60,053 nt of DNA from Undibacterium sp. (GCA_025352365.1 JANXTO010000085.1:1-60053), one strand, 5' to 3'. Positions 9,655 through 20,376 are shown, counted from the stretch's first letter. Program-made: numbers and translations. Notes: a model not told the origin generated them from the sequence alone.

Positions 9655-11163
9655 ATGATTAACGGTAGCAGGAATAGCGATACAAATGGCAGCACGAGTG
9701 GCGACAAGAATCGAGGCACAAATGTGAGCGCAATCGGAAGCACGAATCGAAGCATAATTTCGCGCGATTCTGGCGGCTCTCTGGTCGAGCAAATTGTCCG
9801 TAACGTTGCTACCCGTATCGACGACAAATTGCTACGCACCGGTGCGCGGATGCCGTCGATCCGGCAGTTTGCGGACGAACAGCGCGTCTCGCGCTTTACG
9901 GTGGTTGAGGCTTACGACCGGCTGGTCGCCAAGGGTTATCTGGAATCACGTCGCGGCTCGGGCTTTTTTGTGCGTGAGCGTGCGTCGATGATCAACAGCA
10001 ATAACGCTAATAATGCTGCAGAGGCTTTGCCATCAGGGCAACAACTCGATGTGGTGTGGCTGGTGCGGAATATGTTCCGCCAATTGCCGCCGCAAAAAAT
10101 GCCGGGCGCCGGTCTGCTGCCGCACGACTGGCTGGATGGTGAACTGGTGGCGAATGGTTTGCGTGCGATTAGTCGCCTTAATCAAAACCTGCTGCTGCAT
10201 TACGGTACGCCGCAGGGTTTTTTGCCGCTACGCCAGCAACTACAGTTAAAACTGGCTGAACTGGAAATCGCCGCAGCACCAGAACAAATCATCATGACGA
10301 CGGGTGTTACGCAGGCGCTGGATTTGGTGGCACGCGAATTTACTCGCCCCGGTGACACGATTTTTGTCGATGATCCCGCCTGGTTTTTGATGTTTGCCTC
10401 ATTTGCGATTTTGGGTGTCAAAGTGATTGGCATACCGCGCTTGCATGATGGTCCTAATGTGGTCAAGCTAGCCGAACTGGCGGCGCTGCATAAGCCCAAG
10501 CTCTATATAATTAATTCTGTCATGCATAACCCGACCTCCACGTCCCTGTCGGCGGCCAAGGCGTTTCAGGTATTGAAGACGGCAGAAGAACATGATTTTA
10601 TGGTGGTGGAAGATGATATTTACTGCGACATGCATCCCGGTCACGCGGTGCAAGCGGCGACACGTATCGCCGCCTTGGATCAATTAAATCGTGTGATTTA
10701 TCTGGGTGGATTTTCCAAAACTCTCGCTGCCAATCTGCGCGTAGGATTTATCGCCACCTCACATGAATTAGCTGTGCGCTTGTCGGACCGTAAGATGTTA
10801 TCCACGCTGACTACGACAGAGATCGGTGAGCGTGTCGTGTATAAAATTTTATCAGAAGGTCACTACCGCAAACACGTAGACCGCATCCGCGTCAAACTGG
10901 ATTCTGTACGGGACGACGTGACTAAGCGGGTAGAAAATCTTGGGATGAAAGTTGATTACCGCACACCTGCCGGCATGTTTTTGTGGACTGATACCGGCTG
11001 CGACACCAATGTACTGACCGAGAAGGCAATGGAGCAAGGTTTTCTGCTAGCACCCGGTAGCTTGTTCTCCCCCAATCAACTGCCCTCCACCAAGATGCGC
11101 ATCAACATTGCTGCGATGTCTGATCCTGATGTGTGGGCGTTTTTAGAGAAAGAAATTAAGTAA
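9655..11163 (+). CDS. MocR/PdxR-type GntR regulator with an aminotransferase-like domain
   Basis: wHTH RMPSIRQFADEQRVSRFTVVEAYDRLVAKGYLESRRGSGFFV plus AAT fold ...YLGGFSKTLAANLRVGFIA. Start placed at the ATG at 9655. Confidence 0.88.
   Translation: MINGSRNSDTNGSTSGDKNRGTNVSAIGSTNRSIISRDSGGSLVEQIVRNVATRIDDKLLRTGARMPSIRQFADEQRVSRFTVVEAYDRLVAKGYLESRRGSGFFVRERASMINSNNANNAAEALPSGQQLDVVWLVRNMFRQLPPQKMPGAGLLPHDWLDGELVANGLRAISRLNQNLLLHYGTPQGFLPLRQQLQLKLAELEIAAAPEQIIMTTGVTQALDLVAREFTRPGDTIFVDDPAWFLMFASFAILGVKVIGIPRLHDGPNVVKLAELAALHKPKLYIINSVMHNPTSTSLSAAKAFQVLKTAEEHDFMVVEDDIYCDMHPGHAVQAATRIAALDQLNRVIYLGGFSKTLAANLRVGFIATSHELAVRLSDRKMLSTLTTTEIGERVVYKILSEGHYRKHVDRIRVKLDSVRDDVTKRVENLGMKVDYRTPAGMFLWTDTGCDTNVLTEKAMEQGFLLAPGSLFSPNQLPSTKMRINIAAMSDPDVWAFLEKEIK
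9661..9756 (+). repeat. In-frame 12-bp minisatellite (8 units): NGSR/NSDT/NGST/SGDK/NRGT/NVSA/IGST/NRSI
   Basis: AACGGTAGCAGG AATAGCGATACA AATGGCAGCACG AGTGGCGACAAG AATCGAGGCACA AATGTGAGCGCA ATCGGAAGCACG AATCGAAGCATA. Confidence 0.8.
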
Positions 11164-11169
11164 TAGACC

Positions 11170-12252
11170 CTATTTCGCTGATATCCACCAGGCCTCACCT
11201 GCATGTGGCTTGATCATGCTGAGTTGCTCCCCCATTTGCGGTGTGCTGATAGGGACATTCCGCGCCTCAGCCAAGGCTGTAATACGATCAAACGGCTCAT
11301 GCCAGACATGTAGCGACAGATCAAACGTGCCGTTATGAACCGGCAGCAAATGTTTACCGCGCAAGTCAAGATGTGCCTGCAAAGTCTGCTCTGGCTGCAT
11401 GTGGACATCTGGCCACTGGTGATTGTAGGCGCCAGTTTCTATCATAGTCAGATCGAAGGGACCGAACTTATCGCCGATCTGTTTAAACCCGTCAAAATAA
11501 CCACTGTCACCACTAAAAAACAGCTTGAGATTCTGCTCGGCCTCTCCATGGGTTTCACGGATTACCCAAGACGACCAAAGAGTTTGATTGCCATCGTTGA
11601 GACCGCGACCGGAAAAATGTTGTGCTGGCGTCGCTGTCAATTCAATCCCGTCAACAGTGGTGCTTTGCCACCAATCCAATTGCTGTACTTTACTGGCTGC
11701 GATACCCCATTTAATTAAGGTATCACCCACACCCAGCGGCGTTAAAAAGTGTTCGACTTTATCGGCTAGCTGTAACACTGCAGCATAGTCCAGGTGATCA
11801 TAATGATCGTGCGACAAAATCACACCCTTGATCGGTGGCAGGTCTGCAATACTGATCGGTGGCTGATGGAAACGTTTTGGACCCATCCACTGGAACGGTG
11901 ATGCCCGCTCGGAAAATACAGGATCAGTCAGCCAAAATTCGCCACGCAGTTTCAGCAATAAAGTGGAATGCCCCAGACGAAATAAGGACTGATCCGGCGC
12001 AGCCAGCAATTGCTGATGCGTCAAAACCTGCACTGGGATTTGACCTGCCGGTATGGTGTTGGCAGGTTTATTAAAAAGGAAGGTCAAAGCGATTTGCACA
12101 GTTTTGAAAAAACTCGTCCTTTGTATTTGCACTGGATTTCTATACTTGCCATCTTCGTGCCGCAGATAGCGCATCTTGTCTTGCGTATTGTCAGCCACAT
12201 TGCTCAACACCACCTTAGTTGAGCTGTCTGCCGGGAATGTGCCAATTGCCAT
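11170..12252 (-). CDS. MBL-fold metallohydrolase (UlaG/NAPE-PLD-like)
   Basis: RLGHSTLLLKLRGEFWLTDPVF...GVILSHDHYDHLDYAAV (HxHxDH)...LFFSGDSGYFDGFKQIG. Longer ORF opens at 12297. Confidence 0.85.
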   Translation of the reverse strand: MAIGTFPADSSTKVVLSNVADNTQDKMRYLRHEDGKYRNPVQIQRTSFFKTVQIALTFLFNKPANTIPAGQIPVQVLTHQQLLAAPDQSLFRLGHSTLLLKLRGEFWLTDPVFSERASPFQWMGPKRFHQPPISIADLPPIKGVILSHDHYDHLDYAAVLQLADKVEHFLTPLGVGDTLIKWGIAASKVQQLDWWQSTTVDGIELTATPAQHFSGRGLNDGNQTLWSSWVIRETHGEAEQNLKLFFSGDSGYFDGFKQIGDKFGPFDLTMIETGAYNHQWPDVHMQPEQTLQAHLDLRGKHLLPVHNGTFDLSLHVWHEPFDRITALAEARNVPISTPQMGEQLSMIKPHAGEAWWISAK

Positions 12253-12352
12253 AATCAGATGTCCTGTAAGCAAAATAAAATCGAAAGTACCAAGCATTGC
12301 ATCGAACGGAAATTAAGGGCGAATGCCTAAACACAGCAAACATACCAAATAA

Positions 12353-12405
12353 TTACACTACACAGTGTAGTTTTAAATTCGCAAGAAGTAAACTACTTAG
12401 TGTAA
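12353..12405. promoter_or_regulatory. Probable TetR-family operator in the divergent intergenic region
   Basis: ACTACAC-A-GTGTAGT (12357-12371); outer half-sites TTACACTA (12353-12360) and TAGTGTAA (12398-12405) are exact reverse complements. Confidence 0.7.
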
Positions 12406-12457
12406 AATAATTTCTATCCCTTTATGCCCTCATTCATCTGCTCTGAACGCTAAGTCC

Positions 12458-13069
12458 ATGCCAATTCCACAACGCCTGACCGATCGCAAGCGCGAAGCAA
12501 TATTGCAAGCGGCTATTGCTGAATTCCGTACTCACGGTTTTGAAGCCACCAGCATGGATAAAATCGCCGCCAGCGCCGAGGTTTCTAAGCGCACGGTATA
12601 TAACCATTTCCCCAGCAAAGATGATCTGTTCGCCGCTATCTTATTACAGCTATGGCAAAACAGCGCCAGCCAGCGCGAGGTGGTTTATCGCACCGACATC
12701 CCCTTGCGTGATCAGCTAATCGACTTGATGCAAGAAAAAATGCAGATGCTCAACGATGAGCACTTTATCGCGTTGGCACGTGTCGCTATTGCGGCCACCA
12801 TCCACGCGCCAGACCGCGCACAAGAGATGGTCGCCAAATTAGGAGAAAAAGAAGAAGGCGTTACAGGCTGGATCAGAGCAGCACAAGTCGATGGTAAGCT
12901 TAAAGCAGTTGATCCGGCATTTGCAGCCCACCTGCTACAAGGTCAATTAAAAACCTTCGCATTCTGGCCACAAATCACCATGGGGCAAGCGCCTTTGGAT
13001 AAGGCTGCTCAAGTGCAAATCGTAGAAGCTGCGGTGGATATGTTTTTGGCTTATTTGGGTCAGTCTTAA
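12458..13069 (+). CDS. TetR/AcrR family regulator
   Basis: REAILQAAIAEFRTHGFEATSMDKIAASAEVSKRTVYNHFPSKDDLFAAIL (TetR HTH). Confidence 0.92.
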   Translation: MPIPQRLTDRKREAILQAAIAEFRTHGFEATSMDKIAASAEVSKRTVYNHFPSKDDLFAAILLQLWQNSASQREVVYRTDIPLRDQLIDLMQEKMQMLNDEHFIALARVAIAATIHAPDRAQEMVAKLGEKEEGVTGWIRAAQVDGKLKAVDPAFAAHLLQGQLKTFAFWPQITMGQAPLDKAAQVQIVEAAVDMFLAYLGQS

Positions 13070-13445
13070 AATCTTACAACAGCGTTGTTTATTAGCTCAG
13101 CAGCCAGTACGAGCCGCCCACTCACATCAACGCAATCAAATTGTGTGATAAATTCATATCTTCGTTTTATCGTCCTTGCCATTTCATTTTTATCGATCAC
13201 TCAAAGCTACCCGTGCAAGCCACATTCAATACGATGAAAAACGCCTCTACTTCCATCTGCGCATCCACAACAGCGCGCCGGTTGTTTGTCGTATTCAGCT
13301 TGTCATATACACACATATGCAGTGACAAGCTTTGTTGTCGCTGTTGATCCTGATCTAGTTACAACTACTCCAAAAATTCACCGTTTTTTAGCTGTAGCAA
13401 TCACGGTGTACGTCTGCTGTTTATTTTCGATTTTTTATACTCTCT

Positions 13446-14828
13446 ATGCATCTCTGTCTCTATGACAACTGGGAGCGTCAGCTTCGCCAATTTACCCCAC
13501 TGCGCCAGGATTGGGTTGGTCTGTATTGCTGCGGACCTACCGTGTATGACTATGCGCATATCGGTAATTTACGCACTTATTTGTTTGAAGATATTTTACG
13601 TCGCACCTTAGAATTTAACGGTCACCAAGTCCGTCATGTCATCAACATCACTGACGTCGGCCATCTGGTGTCCGATGCGGATGATGGCGAAGACAAAATG
13701 GAAAAAGGCAGCCGCAAAGCGGGAGAATCTGCCTGGGACATTGCGGAAAAATTTACTAGCGCGTTCAAAGCCGACTTGCTCAGCCTGAATATGCTGCCCC
13801 CTACCATCTGGTGCAAGGCAACTGATCATATCGCTGAGCAAATCGACTTTATCGCCACCATAGAACAAAAAGGCTACACCTACACCACCAGCGACGGCGT
13901 ATATTTCGACACATCCAAACAAAATGATTACGGCTACCTGGCACGACTCAATCGAGATGGTATTGAGGCGGGAATCCGTGTTGAACTGGGTGAAAAAAAA
14001 CACCCTACCGATTTTGCGCTATGGAAATTCAGTCCGGCAAATGAACAGTGTCAGATGGAATGGGATAGCCCTTGGGGACGTGGATTTCCAGGCTGGCATA
14101 TTGAGTGCTCTGCGATGGCTAGCAAATATCTGGAACCGTGGTTTGACATCCATTGCGGCGGAGAAGATCACATCGCGATTCATCACAGCAACGAGATTGC
14201 ACAGAACCAAACATGCCATGGCACTCGTCTTGCTAATCATTGGATGCATGGCTATTTTTTGCAAATCGATGCAGGAAAAATGTCTAAATCTAGCGGCGAT
14301 TTTTTGCGTCTGCAAACTCTGATTGACCAGGAGATTGATCCGCTGGCATACCGGTTTTTGTGCTTGTCGGCACACTACCGCAGCCAGATGAATTTTAACT
14401 GGGATGCATTGGAGGCAGCTCAAACAGCATTGGGCAGATTACGTGAGACTTACTTTGCGTTACCTTAAGGTGGCGCGGCTGACAGCAACTACGTGTCACG
14501 CTTCCAGACTGAAATCAATCAGGACCTGAATCTCCCCAAAGCACTTGTCATCCTTTGGGAAGTTCTAAAATCAGATTTGAATGACGCAGATAAAAAAGCG
14601 ACTCTCGATCAATTTGATCTTGTCTTAGGATTAGGATTGGCAGATTGGAAGCCAACAGTACTCACCATACCCGCCGAGGTAACTGCGCTGGCAGAGCAAC
14701 GTCAAATTGCCCGTAGCACAAAGAACTGGGCAGAGGCAGATCGACTACGTGCAGCCATACATAGATTAGGGTATGAAGTAGAAGATAAAGCAGATGGGAT
14801 GCAGATAAAACCTGGAACAGGTAGTTGA
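13446..14828 (+). pseudogene. Cysteinyl-tRNA synthetase-like gene interrupted by an in-frame TAA at 14466-14468
   Basis: ORF 13446..14468 has [19 protein letters not shown] (HIGN) and KMSKSSGDF (KMSKS). After TAA the same frame continues GGAADSNYVSRFQTEINQDLNLPKALVILWEVLKSDL...LGLGLADW, the C-terminal part of the family. Confidence 0.75.
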
Positions 14829-14927
14829 GCGCTCGTCAGTATAATTAAGTAGTTGATTCCATTGACTCAGGTCAGTATTCTCACTATCACCGTTCTGGTG
14901 AGAGTGCTACAACGGATTAATTTCGAT

Positions 14928-15416
14928 ATGACCATGCACCTTGTTGCGACCAAGCGCCCGCCCTCAGAAAAATCAGATTTGCTAAGGTTTATCCGGCAAG
15001 ATCACTCAGTTTGTGAAATTGAAATGCCACGCCAAGGTGTGCTGCCGCATGATCTGGTTCATTTTGTGGTTGAAACCGGGCTAAAACTCAGTGACGGTTT
15101 TTTAAGTATGGTGGCGCAAGGTGCCGATGCACAGTTTGTCATGGAGCTGACCCACGACACTCAGCGCCGGGATGTTGAACGGGGCGCAATGCAAGCCGAG
15201 GCGATTGTTGAGGCATTGCAGACACAACTCTGGAGCGGTAATTTTGATCACGACGCGTTTGCTTATGGACTGCAAACGGCGACTGGGGCACGCAATATTG
15301 AGGCGCCAGCAGCACCGGCAGAGAGTCTGGGGCGGGCTCTGTTCCAGCAAGCAGTGGGGCTAAACGCGATATGGTCGCAGATTAAACCATATGAAAAACT
15401 GGAACTCCGGTTTTAA
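14928..15416 (+). CDS. Conserved-looking hypothetical protein
   Basis: Open frame MTMHLVATKRPPSEKSDLLRFIRQDHSVCEIEMPRQGVLPHDLVHFVVETGLKLSDGFLSMVAQG; no family recognised. Confidence 0.6.
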   Translation: MTMHLVATKRPPSEKSDLLRFIRQDHSVCEIEMPRQGVLPHDLVHFVVETGLKLSDGFLSMVAQGADAQFVMELTHDTQRRDVERGAMQAEAIVEALQTQLWSGNFDHDAFAYGLQTATGARNIEAPAAPAESLGRALFQQAVGLNAIWSQIKPYEKLELRF

Positions 15417-15501
15417 ACAAATCGCCACGACATCCTACGTTCAGCATCTATTTTTGTCTTTTCCATCTAAACTCCCCAATTTGCTTAATTAGAACAATAA
15501 T

Positions 15502-15590
15502 TAAAAAAATGGGGAGTATTTTTAATTATCCAGAGAATAATTGGACAATAAGGCTAATTTACCTTGTACTACTACCCAGTATATAAATTA
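15502..15590 (-). repeat. Dispersed intergenic element, copy B (architecture 2)
   Basis: Reverse complement: ATACTGGGTAGTAGTACAAGGTAAATTAGCCTTATTGTCCAATTATTCTCTGGATAATTAAAAATACTCCCCATTTTTTTAA. Confidence 0.75.
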
Positions 15591-15788
15591 GCCGCAATCA
15601 ACATCTTGAAATATCCCAACTTAGCCGCATAACTGCCAAGCAAAATCTCTATGGATTTCATCAAATCGGGACTTGCACAAAATCGCTCTGACAAAATCGG
15701 TGTGAGCAGGTCGTCAGACGATGCTGTGTGAGGTCGCCAGGGTAATTTTTTAAAATTCTACAGTCATAAAAAATATTAAGAGGGAATT

Positions 15789-17708
15789 ATGTCCGACCAA
15801 AAACAAACAATGGGCTTTCAAGCTGAAGTCAAACAATTGCTGCAATTGATGATCCACTCGCTGTATTCCAACAAGGAAATTTTCTTGCGCGAATTGATCT
15901 CTAACGCATCTGATGCCGCTGATAAACTGCGTTTTGAAGCGATCAACAATGCCGCCTTGTATGAAAGTGATCCTGAACTCAAGATCAAAGTCAGCTTCGA
16001 TAAAGCTGCACGCACCATCACCATCGCCGACAACGGCATCGGTATGACACGCGAAGAAGCGATTGCGCATTTAGGTACCATTGCCAAGTCAGGTACAAAA
16101 GAATTCTTTGGCAAACTGTCTGGCGACCAGCAAAAAGATGCCGCCATGATCGGCCAATTTGGTGTGGGTTTCTACTCTGGCTTTATCGTTGCGGACAAAA
16201 TCACGGTTGAATCACGTCGTGCTGGCACTGCCGCCGACGCTGGCGTACGCTGGGAATCTGAAGGCGCTGGCGACTTCAGCGTAGAAGATATTACTAAAGC
16301 CGATCGCGGTAGCTCAATCACTTTGCATCTACGCGAGGGTGAAGATGATTTTCTCTCTTCATGGAAATTAAAGTCAGTGATTCGTACTTACTCCGACCAT
16401 ATCTCTTTGCCGATCTTAATGCAAAAAGAAGAGTGGGACGAAGAGAAAAAAGAACAAGTCACTAAAGACGAACTAGAGACAATCAATCAGGCCAGCGCCT
16501 TGTGGGCACGCAGCAAGAGCGACATCACGCCTGAGCAATATGATGAGTTCTATAAACACATTTCACACGATTACAGCGCCCCGCTGACCCACACGCATAA
16601 CCGTGTTGAAGGTCGCAGCGAATACACGCAATTGCTGTACATCCCTGCCCGTGCACCGTTCGACATGTGGGACCGCAACAAACGCGGCGGTATCAAGTTA
16701 TATGTCAAACGCGTCTTCATCATGGACGATGCCGAACAGTTGATGCCGGTCTATCTGCGCTTTGTTAAAGGTGTGATTGATTCCAATGACTTGCCACTGA
16801 ATGTCTCGCGTGAAATTTTGCAGGAAAGTCGTGACATCAAAGCTATTCGTGAAGGATCGACCAAGCGCGTATTAGGCATGCTGGAAGATTTGGCAAATGC
16901 CGAAGGTGATGATGATTCACAAGCGAAGAAAGATAAATACGCTAGCTTCTGGACCGAGTTTGGTCAGGTACTCAAAGAAGGTATAGGCGAAGATGCGGGC
17001 AACAAAGAACGTATCGCTAAACTGTTACGTTTTGCGTCTACCCACAACGACAGTGATGCACAGACGGTATCTTTAGCTGATTATCTGAGCCGGGTTAAAG
17101 ACGGTCAGGAAAAGATTTACTACGTTACTGCCGACAATTACGGCGCTGCGAAAAACAGTCCTCATTTAGAAATTTTCCGTAAAAAGGGTGTGGAAGTTCT
17201 ATTGCTGACTGACCGCGTTGATGAATGGATGCTGTCCTTCTTAAGTGATTTTGAAGGTAAAGAATTAGTCTCCGTTGCCAAAGGCGACCTGAACCTTGGT
17301 ACGCTAGAAGATGAAGCCGAGAAAAAACAGCACGAAGAGACCGAAACGCAGTTCAAGGATCTGGTTGAGAAGATGAAAACCGCGCTGGCAGATAAAGCCA
17401 AAGATGTACGCGTGACTTTCCGTCTGACCGACTCCCCTGCCTGTCTGGTAGCGGACGACAACGAGTTATCCGGCAACTTGATGCGCATGCTGAAAGCAGC
17501 AGGCCAGGCTGCACCGGAATCAAAACCGATTCTTGAAGTCAATCCAGATCATCCGTTAGTACAACGTTTAAAGTACGAAGAGAAGAAGTTTGACGACTGG
17601 GCCAATATCCTGTTTGATCAGGCAATGCTGGCAGAGGGCGGATCACTGGCAGATCCAAGCAGTTTTGTGAAACGTCTCAATGAAATGCTGTTGAACGTGG
17701 CAGCTTAG
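15789..17708 (+). CDS. htpG: Molecular chaperone HtpG (Hsp90)
   Basis: [44 protein letters not shown]...[31 protein letters not shown]. Confidence 0.98.
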   Translation: MSDQKQTMGFQAEVKQLLQLMIHSLYSNKEIFLRELISNASDAADKLRFEAINNAALYESDPELKIKVSFDKAARTITIADNGIGMTREEAIAHLGTIAKSGTKEFFGKLSGDQQKDAAMIGQFGVGFYSGFIVADKITVESRRAGTAADAGVRWESEGAGDFSVEDITKADRGSSITLHLREGEDDFLSSWKLKSVIRTYSDHISLPILMQKEEWDEEKKEQVTKDELETINQASALWARSKSDITPEQYDEFYKHISHDYSAPLTHTHNRVEGRSEYTQLLYIPARAPFDMWDRNKRGGIKLYVKRVFIMDDAEQLMPVYLRFVKGVIDSNDLPLNVSREILQESRDIKAIREGSTKRVLGMLEDLANAEGDDDSQAKKDKYASFWTEFGQVLKEGIGEDAGNKERIAKLLRFASTHNDSDAQTVSLADYLSRVKDGQEKIYYVTADNYGAAKNSPHLEIFRKKGVEVLLLTDRVDEWMLSFLSDFEGKELVSVAKGDLNLGTLEDEAEKKQHEETETQFKDLVEKMKTALADKAKDVRVTFRLTDSPACLVADDNELSGNLMRMLKAAGQAAPESKPILEVNPDHPLVQRLKYEEKKFDDWANILFDQAMLAEGGSLADPSSFVKRLNEMLLNVAA

Positions 17709-17745
17709 GTTTTTACCTCAGGTTTTTACCTCAAGTTTTTACGTC
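17707..17745. repeat. 13-bp tandem repeat, 3 units, overlapping the htpG stop codon
   Basis: AGGTTTTTACCTC AGGTTTTTACCTC AAGTTTTTACGTC. Confidence 0.9.
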
Positions 17746-17796
17746 AGATGACTATTTGATTGGTTTCAGTCAACCACTTCTACAAAAGCAGCCCAT

Positions 17797-17832
17797 AACA
17801 AGCCCGCCAATTTGGTGGGCTTGTTGTTTTGT
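17797..17832 (+). terminator. Intrinsic terminator-like hairpin downstream of htpG
   Basis: AACAAGCCCGCCAATTTGGTGGGCTTGTTGTTTT. Confidence 0.75.
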
Positions 17833-17979
17833 GCTGAGCATGCGTGAAATGTAAAGAAACTATAAAGCTTGAAAGACCAAGCGCCCCTCGTTTTAATTTG
17901 TAATTTCTCGCTACAAGCTCCGCAAAAAATGAGCATTACAGGTAATATCACTGCATCGCAACAAAAACTCACAATTGCC

Positions 17980-19113
17980 ATGACTACACAAGAAAACGTT
18001 CTGATTCTCCAAGGTGGAGGTGCTTTGGGTGCCTACCAAGCGGGTGTTTTTGAGCAGCTTCATCAAAACGATATTCAGCTCGACTGGCTGATTGGCACCT
18101 CCATCGGCGCCATCAATTGTGCGCTGATTGCCGGCAATCCTCCAGAGAAGCGGGTTCAACAATTACGGGCCTTTTGGGAAAGCCTGGCACCGCCACTGGC
18201 GTCCAACCAACCCTGGTCGGCATTCACCCCTTTCTTGCAACAATGGGGTATCGCTAATACCTGGAGCAGCTGGACCAGCTCGAACGAAACCATGAACACA
18301 TTGACCAATGGTGTTCCAGGTTTCTTTAAACCGCGGGTTGGTGCTGGCTGGGATATGAATGCGCCAGTGGAGATAGGTCAAAACAGTTTTTATGACACAT
18401 CACCACTTAAAAAAACGCTAGAAAAATACATTGATTTTCAATACCTGAATAAAAGTCCCATACGTATCAGTATCTGCGCAGTAGAAATTACTGGCGGTCA
18501 GATGACGACCTTCGACAGCAAGAAGCAAAAAATCGGACCTGAACACATCATGGCAAGCGGCGCGCTACCACCGGGTTTTCCACCGGTAGAAATCGATGGA
18601 AAGATGTATTGGGACGGCGGCATTTACTCCAACACACCGCTAGAGGTTTTGCTTGATGGCGCACTACAACGCGATGCACTCTGCTTTATGGTAGATCTTT
18701 GGGACCCTAGTGAAGCAGCCCCTAAGACGATGGCAGAAGCTTTGGCACGGTACAAAAATATTCAATACGCCAGTCGTTCAAAAGAACAATTAGCGACACG
18801 CCGCCAACTACAAAATCTGCAAAAAGCGATACGTGGTTTATCTGAGAAGCTTTCTCCGGCTGAACGCAAAAAACCGGAAATACAAGCCCTGATGAAACTG
18901 GGCTGCGATCACACAATCAATGTCGTGCATCTGGTGATGAAGGCGCAAGAACACGATCAGTATTTTAAAGATATTGACTTCAGTACAGAGACAATACAAA
19001 ACCGCTGGCAAGCAGGGCTACATGATGCACAACGGGCTCTGCACCACAAATCCTGGTTACAACCACCGGCACCGCATACAGGTCTAATTATTCACGAATT
19101 ACCGCAGGAATAA
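17980..19113 (+). CDS. Patatin-like phospholipase
   Basis: LILQGGGALGAYQAGVFEQL (oxyanion loop), WLIGTSIGAINCALIAG (GxSxG), YWDGGIYSNTPLEVLL (DGG). Confidence 0.9.
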   Translation: MTTQENVLILQGGGALGAYQAGVFEQLHQNDIQLDWLIGTSIGAINCALIAGNPPEKRVQQLRAFWESLAPPLASNQPWSAFTPFLQQWGIANTWSSWTSSNETMNTLTNGVPGFFKPRVGAGWDMNAPVEIGQNSFYDTSPLKKTLEKYIDFQYLNKSPIRISICAVEITGGQMTTFDSKKQKIGPEHIMASGALPPGFPPVEIDGKMYWDGGIYSNTPLEVLLDGALQRDALCFMVDLWDPSEAAPKTMAEALARYKNIQYASRSKEQLATRRQLQNLQKAIRGLSEKLSPAERKKPEIQALMKLGCDHTINVVHLVMKAQEHDQYFKDIDFSTETIQNRWQAGLHDAQRALHHKSWLQPPAPHTGLIIHELPQE

Positions 19114-19234
19114 TTTGATCTTTAGGATAGCCGTTTAAAGAAAGAGTAAAGCAGTGCGCATGGCCTACCCTAATGGATATGCATGCTCATAAATCGTTTC
19201 TTGAATTGCTGTCCGCCCTCCCCTTTTGTTATTC

Positions 19235-19693
19235 TCAGTGAACGAGATTCTTGCTCATAAATACGCTCAAAGGATCGTCGCGATAATCGCCAAACCGACC
19301 ACACACCACATATCCAGCCTGCGTATAAAGGCGTAATGCCTCGGTCTGAAGCGGGCCGGTTTCCAGCATCACTTTCCGGTATTCTGCTTTACGGGCTGCG
19401 GCTTCTAGCAAATTCAGTAATTGTTTCGCCAAACCCTGCCCGCGCCGATCGGGATGCACATACACGCGCTTGATCTCAGCATATTCTGATGCCAGAACAA
19501 GCGCACCACAAGCGACCGCGCGCTGCTCCGAATCACGGGCAACAGCACACATGAGTTGCTGTGCCGAGAGCGCGGCCAGGTCAAGCGAATACACGCTTTC
19601 TACCGGGTACAGACTATGTTGATATGCGTCCAACTCAGCAATCAAAGCCAGCACGTCTGCCTGATCTGGCGATTCCATATTAATAGTAATCAT
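19235..19693 (-). CDS. GNAT family N-acetyltransferase
   Basis: AEIKRVYVHPDRRGQGLAKQLLNLLEAAARKAEYRKVMLETGPLQTEALRLYTQAGYVVC. Confidence 0.88.
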   Translation of the reverse strand: MITINMESPDQADVLALIAELDAYQHSLYPVESVYSLDLAALSAQQLMCAVARDSEQRAVACGALVLASEYAEIKRVYVHPDRRGQGLAKQLLNLLEAAARKAEYRKVMLETGPLQTEALRLYTQAGYVVCGRFGDYRDDPLSVFMSKNLVH

Positions 19694-19706
19694 AAAGAGT
19701 ATTGAT

Positions 19707-20276
19707 TTAGATGTTGGTTAAAATCGATTTGAAATAAATCGTAGTCGAGCATAGGCCACCTTGCGGCCATAAGGCATAGTCAGGAATACGCCCGCACAGT
19801 TGCCAGCCAAGCCGCTCATATAAAGATTCCGCACCACCGCCAATTGCGGTATCCAATACCAGCAGCGTCTTCCCCGCGGCATGTGCTGCTTGTTCTGCCG
19901 CCTGCATCAGCGCAGCACCAAGTCCAACTGCACGTGCCCGGCGATGTACCAGTAGCTTAGAAATATCGCCGCGATGTGGCTGGTTTTCAGGTTGACTCAA
20001 TATAGCTTGTACCGTACCGACAATGGCACCAGAGAAGTCTCTGGCAACTAGCAAAAGTCGCTCCTGACGCGCCACGCTGGCAGCAACACCTTGCCAGAAC
20101 GCCTGCGCCTTAGCACGAGATAAAGGCTGCATAAAACTTACCGATGCGCCACCATCGACACAGTCGCTCAGAACATCGCAAAGTGCTGCAATATCGGCAT
20201 GATTATCGAGCGCCTGTAACAGTTGAATTGAATAGTCTGAGGACGTACGGTTTGAAGATGAATAATCTAAGGACAT
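19707..20276 (-). CDS. GNAT family N-acetyltransferase
   Basis: HRGDISKLLVHRRARAVGLGAALMQAAEQAAHAAGKTLLVLDTAIGGGAESLYERLGWQLCG. Confidence 0.85.
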   Translation of the reverse strand: MSLDYSSSNRTSSDYSIQLLQALDNHADIAALCDVLSDCVDGGASVSFMQPLSRAKAQAFWQGVAASVARQERLLLVARDFSGAIVGTVQAILSQPENQPHRGDISKLLVHRRARAVGLGAALMQAAEQAAHAAGKTLLVLDTAIGGGAESLYERLGWQLCGRIPDYALWPQGGLCSTTIYFKSILTNI

Positions 20277-20376
20277 AGAGGCTCCTGATGCATTTATAAC
20301 GATGAAGTAATCTAGTGAAAAAATCAGATAAATTCTGATTCATCCGTATTTGATCTTTATTCGAAATGCGCCATGT

